Assembly: GCF_000003605.2 (NCBI RefSeq)
Contig: NW_003139324.1
Location: 26,668-41,768, forward strand
Length of the DNA stretch: 15,101 nt
From: Saccoglossus kowalevskii
Taxonomy: Eukaryota; Hemichordata; Enteropneusta; Harrimaniidae
Reading direction: 5' to 3'
Shown: positions 1 through 11,004 of the stretch, in pieces
Numbering within the stretch: the stretch's first letter is position 1
Layout of the letters: every line of letters begins with the position of its first letter
The notes under the pieces: model-generated
Database searches by the model: none
What the model saw: only the letters and a program-made list of their open reading frames with translations
Told to the model about the DNA's origin: nothing
Program-made: the position numbers and the translations under genes

Positions 1-319
1 ATCACTGCATTCTCAAATTGTTGTAGTTGCACTATTTTCGTTAATGAGATCAATACAGGAAATATTTTCTTTTTTTTTTACCATTTGATATACTGTTTTT
101 ATTGTATTTTTTGCCAATATCCGATACGGTTACAGTTAATACTACTTTGTGGAATAATTTACATGTTCAGTGTCATTGCGCCCTCTATGTTGGTTACCAC
201 TTTCGCTGCCACTTTCCTGGTAGTAGCGAGACTGGGATGCAAAAATACTCGTGCTTTGTCATGGCAGAAAATAACAACATGTCAGTTTGTTGATAGTCGA
301 TAGAACGGAATTTTATTTT
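1..319. other. Upstream sequence without a recognised gene
   Basis: AT-rich with a short T-run near 70-79. The part at about 150-300 is slightly richer in GC and carries two overlapping short open frames of 63 and 72 codons with no family resemblance and no coding character. It may be the edge of a dispersed repeat; nothing else was seen. Confidence 0.4.
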
Positions 320-482
320 TGTGACGTCCATTGGTATACCCAGAAGCACAATATCACGCGTGCAAGTTTACGTTACACCTCAGGGGTCACACCCCGAACC
401 GGCATGCGCGCGCATGTGAAACGACGTATCTTCGACTTCCGGGGAAGTTCTGGCAGACCGTGATCACCATTACGTCAACACA
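320..482 (+). promoter_or_regulatory. Candidate core promoter with paired palindromic sites
   Basis: This is the only clearly GC-rich, CpG-containing stretch in the first 1.8 kb and lies upstream of the first coding exon. Visible sites are TGACGTCC (322-329, CRE-like), ATTGG (330-334, reversed CCAAT box), GGGGT-CAC-ACCCC (383-395), the perfect palindrome CATGCGCGCGCATG (403-416, NRF-1-like), ACTTCC-GG-GGAAGT (435-448, two head-to-head ETS cores) and a TACGTCA half-site near 471. The combination is typical of TATA-less animal promoters. Assignment to this gene is inferred from position; a divergent gene to the left is also possible. Confidence 0.45.
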
Positions 483-526
483 GCACCAACTGATATAACC
501 TGTGAGAAAAAAAAAACATGTAAATA
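483..526 (+). other. Possible 3' part of a 5'UTR exon
   Basis: The first coding exon has a splice acceptor six bases before its ATG, so a non-coding exon must lie upstream. A consensus donor gtaagt starts at 527, just downstream of the GC-rich candidate promoter, so the UTR exon may end at 526. The 5' end cannot be placed. Other donors between 530 and 1850 cannot be excluded. Confidence 0.3.
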
Positions 527-1882
527 GTAAGTACATAATATATTCAAGAATTATTAGTTATGTGTAATTATTAATAATAAATGTATTGATTATATGTAAT
601 CGGGCATCGAGTAAACGGAACTTGTTTATATATTTTATTCTGTTGTCTTTCCCCACTATTTCTACACCATCGTCATCGATGTTTGCACGTAAAATCTTAT
701 TCGACGTGGCAGGTTGCAAATGAATGTGTGAACCATCTGTCTACTCCCCGGGTGTGTACTAAACTCAGTTAATTTAGTAGAAGATTCAAATGTGTATGTT
801 TTTGCCATGATATGACCCCGAATATGACGAAGTTAATGTCATGACGATTATGACGTTTCGTGCAGCCAGGTGTTTGTAGTTCCAAGGTCCAGCGATCTTA
901 GTATTTGAATGGCTGTCAACACCATAATCTGTCGGACAATGTCATATTTCGGAATGATTTGGCCACACTTTGTCACAAACAAAACAAGTTGAAGATAACG
1001 AGAGTTCATGTTTAGGGACTGGACAGAAATTAAAGGGGGTGGTGTTTTTAAGGGAGGGTATTTATTTTTCATGTAAGCGATTGGGGGTGGGTGGATAACT
1101 TTATTTTGTGCAGCAGGGTGACTGTTTTCTATGAATTAAATATATTGATTATAATATACAAAAAATGCAATAAAAAATTGTGTAAATTAACCAATTTTGA
1201 TAAAAGAAAAATTCATGTAGGTATTGTCGCTTTATTAAAACGACTATATAACAGTCATGACTCAAACACATTACTAAAATAAGCGGTGTTGACTAATACC
1301 CATGCAAACAGTAAGTGGTACAGCAAAATTAAAAGAAAAAACAATGTAAATTAAGTTTACTTATGTACTAGACGACACTTTTGCAATGATTCTATTTTTT
1401 TTAACTGTTTTCTTTGTAAACGGTCAAAGAAGGGAATTCAACATGAAAGTATAATATGGTCTATATTTTTTGTATTTTCCCTGCATAATTTTGCTACATT
1501 ATTTCTGCATATTTTGTTTTTCATTTACAATTTGTCTATCGTTATTGTTGTTTACAATAAATCATCAACAGATGTGTTTATGTTTCTATGTTTTATTAAC
1601 ATCATCATAACTTCATTAACTTCAATGACACCTTTTCCACTAAAAAAGGAATGAGGTAGTAACTATAGAACATTGCAAAGCGCATAAAAGTCAGATACTG
1701 TGCGTAGACTATAACTTTAGATTTTTCTGGCGATTTTGTGATCATCTCGCAATTCACACGACTTCTCTAATTCTCACATGATCTTCATTGCATATTACAC
1801 CCTTACCCTCATAAGTTAATATACTTGTACATACGAGTCATTGGCATGGCCATGATAATAATAGTTTTATTTCTTCACCTAG
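527..1882 (+). other. Probable 5'UTR intron
   Basis: Inferred intron from the candidate donor at 527 to the acceptor at 1881-1882. It is very AT-rich. Positions about 805-985 differ in texture: four TGAC(G/C) half-sites within about 45 bp (812-855), followed by a moderately GC-rich segment open on the minus strand for 74 codons without recognisable similarity, perhaps a dispersed repeat. No gene is seen. Confidence 0.4.
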
Positions 1883-1888
1883 GTAACA

Positions 1889-2030
1889 ATGACCACTTTG
1901 TGTGTAACTTTACAAATCTTCCTCGTTCTGTTGGTGTCGGTTACAGTTGCCACGGATGTAACTACAAAGGATGAGGACCAAGTGAACACTATCGACAGCA
2001 AGTTTTTAGCATCTATTTATAATGGCATAG
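1889..2030 (+). CDS. ACP7: Coding exon 1: start codon and signal peptide
   Basis: Encodes residues 1-47 plus the first base of codon 48. The acceptor ttcttcacctag ends at 1882, only six bases before the ATG, so at least one non-coding exon lies upstream. The translation begins with a polar stretch and a hydrophobic core (residues about 8-20, IFLVLLVSV), with probable cleavage after Ala21. A polar, acidic linker follows. The donor at 2031 is gtgagt (phase 1). The two codons between acceptor and ATG are open, so an upstream in-frame start in another exon is possible, but the signal peptide makes this ATG the natural start. Confidence 0.85.
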
Positions 2031-5000
2031 GTGAGTTATCAAATACCATGTGCACTTAGAACTGCATGAACATATTAGTCTGTACCATCATCAGTTTGGT
2101 TTTTGAGGCTTAGTTTATTTTCAATACATTTGATATCTCTTGGTTATTTGTACACATGGATGAAGTCAGACAAATAACGATTTCTGTCTTCCAGGTATGT
2201 ATGTGTATAGTCCAACATATCCAGGACCAGACATGAAAATGTATTCAAGTGTCAGTGCAGTCATTGCAGCTTGAACTTGAGTATCTTGAGGGCTCCTAAT
2301 TTCGAGGCTAAAATTTATTGAAATTTGTGGTGAAAATGTTTGACAATTTTGAAAGGCATCAGGGCATGGTCTAGAGTATGGTCAGAGCGTAACTTAACAT
2401 TTACTTAGCTTTAAGTTCACTTAGTATTCTTTCTAAACTGGCACATATCTAAATTGTGCTTAGTAAGCTACCTATCTACATCTCATATTAGTAACTTTGG
2501 TAAACACTACACAGAATATGTTGAAATTACTGATGACAATGAAATTCACATTAAAAATTGTAAGTTTTTATGAAAAAAGGTGAAGCCAGCTGATAATCAG
2601 CTTTGAAGTTAAGTTATGCTTGGACTGAACTTAAAGTGATTATCGCCATGGCTTCTAGGGAATCACATTCATTTGCTTCAAAATTAACAAAACAATTACA
2701 GAAAAATACATAAAGTGTGCTCACAATTTTCTCAGAAGGAATTATACCTTGCAAAGGATTCCAAGTCAAACTTACAATAAATGATGAAGTAGTACCAGTA
2801 ATACTATTGAATTGATCACCAGGTCCAGTGTTAAACCCACCTCTAGCAGAAAACACGATCGAATTGGAATTACCGATACCTGAGCAGATACATATTGCTT
2901 ATGGCGACGTAGCGTCTGAAATGATAGTCATGTGGTCTACCCCTATACCTGCTTCATCACAAGTACTGTATGGTCTGGCACCCAATAACTTCTCTCTTAG
3001 TGTGTCTGGAGATTCTGTTGATTTCTTTGATGGCAACCCGGACGGATTACATTATTTACATCGTGTTAAATTGTCTGTAAGTATTCTTGAGATTTAATAA
3101 TAACATTTATGATTGATGATGCTACCATTTATATTGAAATGTACCAGTGGTTTACTTTGATTTTACGGAAAGTAGAACCAATGTGAGGTTTATCAGCGCA
3201 TTCAACTAATGCGACAAATGCTCGGATAATAAAGCTGTTTATAACCCCAATCTAATGAAAATATAACTTTTTTGTGGGGGGTATATATCACAGACCCTTT
3301 TCTAATAAATCTTCAAAAAAATATTGTAGTTTACAATGACAAATAAATTTCATTTTTACCTTCTCCATATCATCAAAAATAGAATGGAAAGAAATATATT
3401 GAAAAAACATGTCTGTCGTCGTTGTTATAATTGTTAATGTGTACAACATAACTTGAGTAATTTCAAACTGTATCAAACTTGGTTATGTTATTGATCTTAG
3501 CTGGTTCTTGCCCGAGTATGATGTACAAGTAAATTAGATACTTAGAGTAATATGTCTCATTATATTTGTAGTGTGATGTAATTGTAATTTTTGTGAATCC
3601 TGGAATGAATCTGATTGTACCCTACAGATGGTGATTTTGGAAATATTTAAAAAGGAAAGGAAAGGTTTAAATAATTGTGCATTAGTTTTCCTTGTTTCAA
3701 TGTCTGCATGATTATTTCTGTGAAGAAACAATACATAATTATGCATGTGATGATTGTAATCTTATTCACGAGATTTTAAAGAAAAAAACAATTCAAATAT
3801 TGTCACCATGCTTTGTTATTCAGTTGAAGCGATTCTCAAATTGTTCCCCAACAATCGAAACATCAGTTATTTTCCTATGTACTTTAAATATGTCAATATA
3901 TATCTTCACAGTAACACAATATTTAAACTCTATGCAGTCTTAGTTCATCAATCAACATCATCTTATTACTATGCATGTATCAAAGCTCCAGATGATATAT
4001 GGCATAAATTTGATGATGATAGTGTTATAGTATTTTATAGTGTAGACACAGTTTTATCAGTTAGATAATTACATCAATCAAGGAGTTTTTGTAGACTGCT
4101 TTAATTCTGCTGTTTCAATCCTAAACCTTGTTTGTATTCAAAATTAATTATGACAATTCATATTCCTATTAAAACAAAATATGATAAATAAAATATTATG
4201 TAAGAAAGAGTAAGGTCACCAGAGTTTATCTATGTTTATAACTGGTGATGGAGGATACAGCTGTAGAATGTTATACCTAGATTATCCATTAATCTCACGT
4301 AGTTCAATAATTCATACAATTTACAATTTTTACTGTATGTACTTGTCAGTACATGAATTTATGTGCTCTGCGTGTTATACATGTATGGTGGTTGTTTTGA
4401 TATTCGTATTTATTGTAGGGTATCTTTGTATATTATTGTGAGTAGACACACAGTAGCAGCTGACTAACCGAAGCGTATAGTGCAAGTAACCCTGTATTTA
4501 TCACTGCATCGCTACAGTTTTATTTCTGACCTTTATTTATGAAATTCAGTGTTCTCCCCAGGATTTTGGTCAAGAATGACAGCTAATTTGCATAATAATT
4601 AGCATGTAATTTTTAAAAAAATAATATACCTTGTTCACGTAATGCGTACAACCATTTCAAAAATAGTTAAGACTTCAGATGACCTGGTACCATGAAATTC
4701 ACTTCTTTTTTGTATGTTATTCATTACTCGTATTAAAATTTTTATTCATTTGTAAATTTTAAAGAATAAATCAAATACGTTTTAATCATAAAATCACAGT
4801 CATAAAAAAAAAACAGTCTTGAATGTCTCTCCATTTTACTGATAGAATTTAATAGCTGGACAGAATTATTCTTATAAAGTTAGAAGTGATAATGAGTTGA
4901 GTGATGGATATATATTTACTGCAATGAAAGATGGACAGGTAAGTTTAATATATGTTTTGCTCCCTGCCAGGCAGACAATAATTTCATGTAGCTGGTGACA

Positions 5001-8000
5001 ACCTCGCCACCTCTGATACTCTTAACATCAGTTACCTTAAGGTTCTATGTTCTTTGCCTGTCGTTTGTCTGTCTGTCTTTTATTTCAGACGAGCACTCCA
5101 CATTTTAGTATGTAAGTACAAAATTTCATTTGAAAAGCAAAATTTCTACAAATCTGTCAAATTTTGGTTGAAAATTACCAGTAAAAAAAAAAACAATTTT
5201 AGACAGGCACTTTCTATTTTCTAGTTATAACCATGGTTACCTTTGACAATCATATATTTGCTAGCCAACTGGCTATATTAATTAAACATAAATTTAAAAA
5301 GTAAGACCTCTTTGATGACTCATTTAAATTTCATGACAGATGCATTCTGCAAGTGATATTTGTACAAATGGTACCACACTCTGACTTATTAAAATATGGT
5401 CAGTGACTAAATTCAATAGTTATAGCGGGGGTGTCGTCACCTGCACATGCGTCAGATGGCCATAGTGTGTGATTGTTTACAAACAAGCGTTTACCCATGA
5501 ATCTTTGCGTTTTTAGCGTGTGTTGGACTCAATTCCCGCGCGTACACACTTGACGACCCTTGCACTTTAAATGTATTTTAGCTGTCTACATTAATATTGT
5601 ACATTTGAGTTTATTTGATTCATGCAAACAGTATCATGTGACACCTGTGTACTCATTTCAGGATTGGTCTCCTGTATTACTTGTCTACGGTGACATGGGT
5701 AGGATTGGAGGTGCTCCTAGTCTGAAATTACTACGCAAAGAAGCCGCTTCAGGATTGGTTGATGCAGTCTTACATGTTGGGGACTTTGCATATGATTTGC
5801 ATACCGATGGAGGAAAGGTTTGTTTGAGCCAACTTCTTTTCTTGAGTTGTCTTGCTCTATTCCAAAAAAAATAACCAATCAAAGCTATGATTATTACTAA
5901 TCTTGGTAAATTTCTACATAAACCATTCAACCTTAGAAGGGAGTTTTTGTTACTTTCGGTATAAGAATTTTGTTATATATATACGTATTTTACAATTTAT
6001 GTACATTCTCCAGTGCGTGTGTATTCTTTTGTTATTTCTGTTATGTATAGTCATATAGACCTGTGGCCTAAAAGACAATAAACATTATTTATATTACTAA
6101 TTTATAGATATTAACTGTTCCTTACTGTACATGGTGATGTAACTATACAATATAATAGAATTAATTTAGACCGTGAAGGTCAATAAAACTTTTTAAAAAA
6201 CAACAAAAATGCACAGAATTAGTCAATAGCATTAGAAGCACATCTCCAATTATTTATTTTTACCATAGGGAAATCTCTGTGATTTACATAAGTATACACA
6301 CTACTAATAAAGCAAATAGGATAACTACCAGTACATCTTGAACCCTTAACCCTTGATTTGTTGACAAGTAAATGAGAAATTAACAGTAGAATCTGAATTT
6401 AAAAGTTCTCTTCAAATAAGCTTGATTTATAAACAATACACACTGAGTTAGGGGGCTTTGTTTTGTCTTTGAAGGTGTACATGTAGGTATATTAGTCTAT
6501 TAAAGAATATGACCTTTCAGTACTCTCAAAATTGGTGAGGAAGTGAGAGCAGGATATGCACTTTTAATATATCATTTTTTTTTTAGCTAAAACATCATTT
6601 GAACACATTTTATGTTTTTAGCTTGTTTTACAATTTGTTAAGTGGGAATGCAACTTTAAATAAAGCAGTGTTAAAATAAACATGTTACCCTGTACGTCAA
6701 AGTAGGGTAAGAAATTTCTGAATGTTATGAGAATAAAATTGACACTACATGTATATTCTGATTGTATTTTTATTTTAGATTGGTGATGACTTCATGAATC
6801 GTATACAGAGTATAGCAACTCGTATCCCCTACATGACAGCAGTTGGAAACCATGGTATGTTATAATTCATGTTATAAAGCCCTGTATTTACTGGTATATA
6901 AAAATACATGAACACAACACACATGTTTAATAATCGCATTAATTTTACAAGAGACAAATATTCAATCAGTAAACGTCATCAAATTTTAGAGCAGTGAAAA
7001 TTTCCTGGACTCCTACAACATGGAGTGTCAGCGACTTTTGCAAAAATTTTGTCTCCATGATTGTTATAACATCATCAAATTGGGAAAATTTCCGGCTGTG
7101 AAAATGAAAAGGTTTATGTACTGTATATAGCACATAGACTTTCATTTGTAGTATAGAGTTATATGTTGAACATAACATGTCTTTGTGTTTCAATCTCATC
7201 TTCAACTCATACAACTACAGCTCTGTATAATCCTCCAGCTGACCGAGAACAAATCAATAAATAATATATATTATTATACATCTGTTACCATAACACCATA
7301 AGTTACATTGTGCTGTAATATTGTGGTGTTGCACTGGGTATTTTCATCCTACCATATTAGGAAATGCAATTTCCAATTATGGAACGATTACGTGTGTAAG
7401 CGTCTTCTAATAATAAAAACAAACATGGCAGCCCCCAGGGCTCAATCTGTTCTAAACTTTTTGGATTTCGGCATTCCCATAATGTATCCTTGGGGGAAAG
7501 AGATGTATAATAATAAGGTTATTATGACAATACCTCAAAGTATGCACTCAGACAGTGTGCTGCGCGTCGGTCGATACTCCTGCTGGTACTGTCTTCGTAC
7601 TTACTTTTCGGTATCCTCCTAATAACCTCGTAACCATCTAAGGACAGAAAAGATATAATGTCCAATACATAAATTGTAAAATTCTTCTTTCTTCTTTGTA
7701 GAGATCGAGTTTAATTTCAGTCATTATAGATATCGTTTTTCCATGCCCAATTCACCATGGCCCATGCCTCTTGATAACATGTGGTACAGTTTTAACATGG
7801 CTAAAGTACATTTTATAAGGTGAGTATTTTATTACTTAAAGAGTGATAGTCGCTTTGGATACATCTCTATAGGGCTCATATCTAACAAATCAAATGTTTT
7901 TATAACATTATTCTACTAATAGTGTCCTGTGTAATTGTGTTACCCAGTAGTTATCTCGTCAGCTATTTGAAAATAATTCAGGGGATAATTAGTACATTTG

Positions 8001-10971
8001 GCAGGAGATAAATTATAACGTTTTAACTCAAAAAATAGTTGTTTATATCACGTTGCTATGTGCGAATTTCAGTTTTCCCAATGTCTTTTATTGGATTGCA
8101 CTATTGCAAAAAATATTGAAAAGAACTAGGTTATGAAGATAGTTATTTTTTTAATTTCATAATTTTAATACTCCAATTCACAATATATAAGGATGCATTT
8201 CTATGTGAATTTGATTTATTTTTTATTTTTTATTTTAGCTTAAATCTTTTTTCCTACTTAACATACTGGGTTGATTTGTAATATTAAGTTATAAAATAAA
8301 ATATATCAGTAGTGAAAAATGTAACCTCATTATATTTTCAGTAAAACTTTCGAAGTGAAAGTAAAGTCTATTTAGTTTGATTACTGTAAACACTAATAGT
8401 TATTCACATGTTTATAATTTCCCCATTTTTGCTGATAAGTATAATTCTCGGAACTTTGAATCCACATGAACATGTAAATTTACAATAGTCCTGGAGGTAA
8501 AACCCAGTGACTATATCAATATAGGGAATTTGTGAAATTATTACTGTTACTGTAGCTGTGCAGCTTAGGGACAGCTTAGTAGGGAAATATGTATTACTGT
8601 GGAATACTTTATTTTCGCTGGAATTAATTTTCGCTGAAAAGACTTTTTGGGCATTTTGTATGGAATTTATTTTCACTGATTTTTGATGAGTTTAATGTGA
8701 AATATAGGAAAAAAAGTATATTCCCTCGATTTTATTTTCACGGAATCATCCCTTCAGCGAAAATAGCGAAAATAAACTCCAAGCGAAAATAAAGTATTCT
8801 ACAGTATAGCCAAAACCCACACTGTTCTATTAATGCGCATACGTGTTTAATAGAGCTAAAATGGTGCTTTACTGATGTTTCCTTTCTGTACATCAGCAGA
8901 TGCAAGCTATGCTCTGGTGAATGTATATATTCATAAAGTATGGTACCTTCTCTGTAACGGCTAAAACCAATAAGACTGAATAATATTTTAAATTATGAAA
9001 TACAATGTACATTTAATATCTGTACTGTATACTGTTTCAGGGTTTTTTCTAGAAAAAAAACTGCAAGAGGGAGCACTGCAATTCAGCGGCGCCACCAAGT
9101 GGGGGGGGGGGGATCTCCCTACCAGGGTGTGGAGTTTTTGATAATTCTAAGTTAAAATTGAGCATTCTATGGCTTAATTGGGGCCAAAATTACTATCAGA
9201 CAAGTCACAGTTGAAGACTGCGACCACATGTGATCCCTGCTCAATCAGAATTTGATGGTTGCCAGAGGATCTGTTCCCCAGGGTAAGGGGGTGCATGTCC
9301 ATGGCATGAGGGCGCTGCGCCCCTGTTCCCTTGTTTAAAAAAATCCTGCTGTTATTCTTTGTTTTTGGTTCTTTTACAATTATATTTCACAAATACTGTA
9401 ATTTGTTATACTGCATGCATTTCAATACGGAGGTGAGTCTACGGACAAAATAGTATCTTATCAGTGCTTCTAAGATAGCAAATACCATATTATTTCACTT
9501 TATTTAGAAGTAGATGCCATTACGTAAATGACAGTGGTGTGTCTATGGTCACAATAAGCTATATTTAGAATACCCTAAATGTTATATTTGCTTCTAATCT
9601 AGCAAATGCAGTATATATGTACTGTAAAATGACTAATTTTCACTGGGTTTAAATTTCACTAATTTTACCATTTCAGGCATATTCAGTGGGTTTTAAATTC
9701 ATGGTTTTATCATTTAGATAATGTGTTCTATGCTAAATTTTACATATTCATTGGGTTTTAATTTAGCGCATTTTTCAGTCAGCGAAATAAGCAAAATTAA
9801 AACCCGGTTAATAATTAACCCCTTTACAGTATTTGTATTGATTCTCTGTCACATTTCAGTTACTCCACAGAGGTGTACTTCACCGATGATAATCTCATAG
9901 ATGTACAGTATCAATGGTTATTGAATGATTTACAAGAAGCAAATCAACCTGAAAATCGTTTGAAAAGACCCTGGATTATAGTTTATGGACACAGACCAAT
10001 GTACTGTTCAAATGCAGACTCAGATGACTGTACAACTTTGGATTCTAAAGTTAGAAACGGGTAAGTTATTATTGACAATATGATTTATAATAATTTTCTG
10101 ATGTTTTGATCATTTTTGACATTCACGGTTTTGCAAATAAACTTTTCATAATGATAAATTTCACATCGTTCTGTTTTGCATATTGTTTCACTCGTTGAGC
10201 AATCAACAAATGATTGAAACCTAGGACCATGATGTGTTTGTCGGATTACATGGATTGTATGCTAAGAGAACGGTTTGTTTTTACTCATATCATTAACACA
10301 TGGTAATTCTGACAGCTGCATCTGTTTTATACTTGAATGTTGCGGAGCCCGAACAACTGATGTTCTGAGACCCATTTGGTAAAGTTATAAAAAGACATGT
10401 GTGAATGATATGAGAATAATTGTTTCTCATCTCTTTCAGATTAGAGGAACTGTTTTTCACTCAGGGAGTCGATCTAATTATTGAAGCACATGAACACTCC
10501 TATGAGCGCCTCTACCCTGTGTACGAAGGCAAGGTTTTGGGCAAGGACTACACTAATCCTAAAGCACCTATACACATCATTAGTGGAGCGGCTGGTTGCA
10601 ATGAATTTGATGGTGTCTGTGTCAATGCTATGTTAGGACCTAGAGGTGAGTTGTCACATACCAATGTTTCACTCAATAAAATAAGTATAGAGTAAAGTCT
10701 GTATATGTTACCTATATATTTATTGCTAACAACTGATGGAAATGTTCCTGTTCTTAAAGATGCAATAAAATATTGCTATTACTATTACCTAAGATACAGT
10801 ACTTTATTGTTGAGAAGACTTGATAGGAATATTATATATGTGTGTTTTGTTTCTTACATATGCTCTGTTCTAAGCAAAGATTGACATCTATTTTGTTGAA
10901 AATTGCCAATAATAGAACATGGTACTCTTGTGTTTTACCAAATCAAGTGTGGGAGGCTATTTTAATACAGA

Positions 10972-11004
<33 letters not shown>

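Noticed and set aside
85-303. Overlapping 72- and 63-codon open frames at the window start
   Set aside because: No recognisable family, no start context and no coding composition.
848-1072. 74-codon minus-strand open frame
   Set aside because: No recognised domain; lies in probable intronic repeat-like DNA.
2614-2856. 80-codon minus-strand open frame overlapping exon 2
   Set aside because: Antisense shadow at the intron/exon border with no similarity; exon 2 on the + strand is secure.
3692-4068. Treating the USP-like text as a functional deubiquitinase exon pair
   Set aside because: Frame changes without splice sites, a stop before the first block, no Cys-box half and loss of the catalytic-His motif argue for a relic.
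7308-7622. 104-codon open frame in intron 5
   Set aside because: Lies wholly within the intron, lacks similarity to any family I know and its first half is typical intronic text; more likely part of a dispersed repeat.
10225-10272. Possible 48-nt microexon in intron 7 (phase 2 in and out, open)
   Set aside because: The acceptor (gattgaaacctag) has no pyrimidine tract, the donor is gtttgt, and the encoded text does not resemble the residues missing from the family.
10314-10378. Another possible microexon in intron 7 after 'ctgacag' and before 'gtaaag'
   Set aside because: It joins to exon 8 through a TGA stop codon and has no family resemblance.
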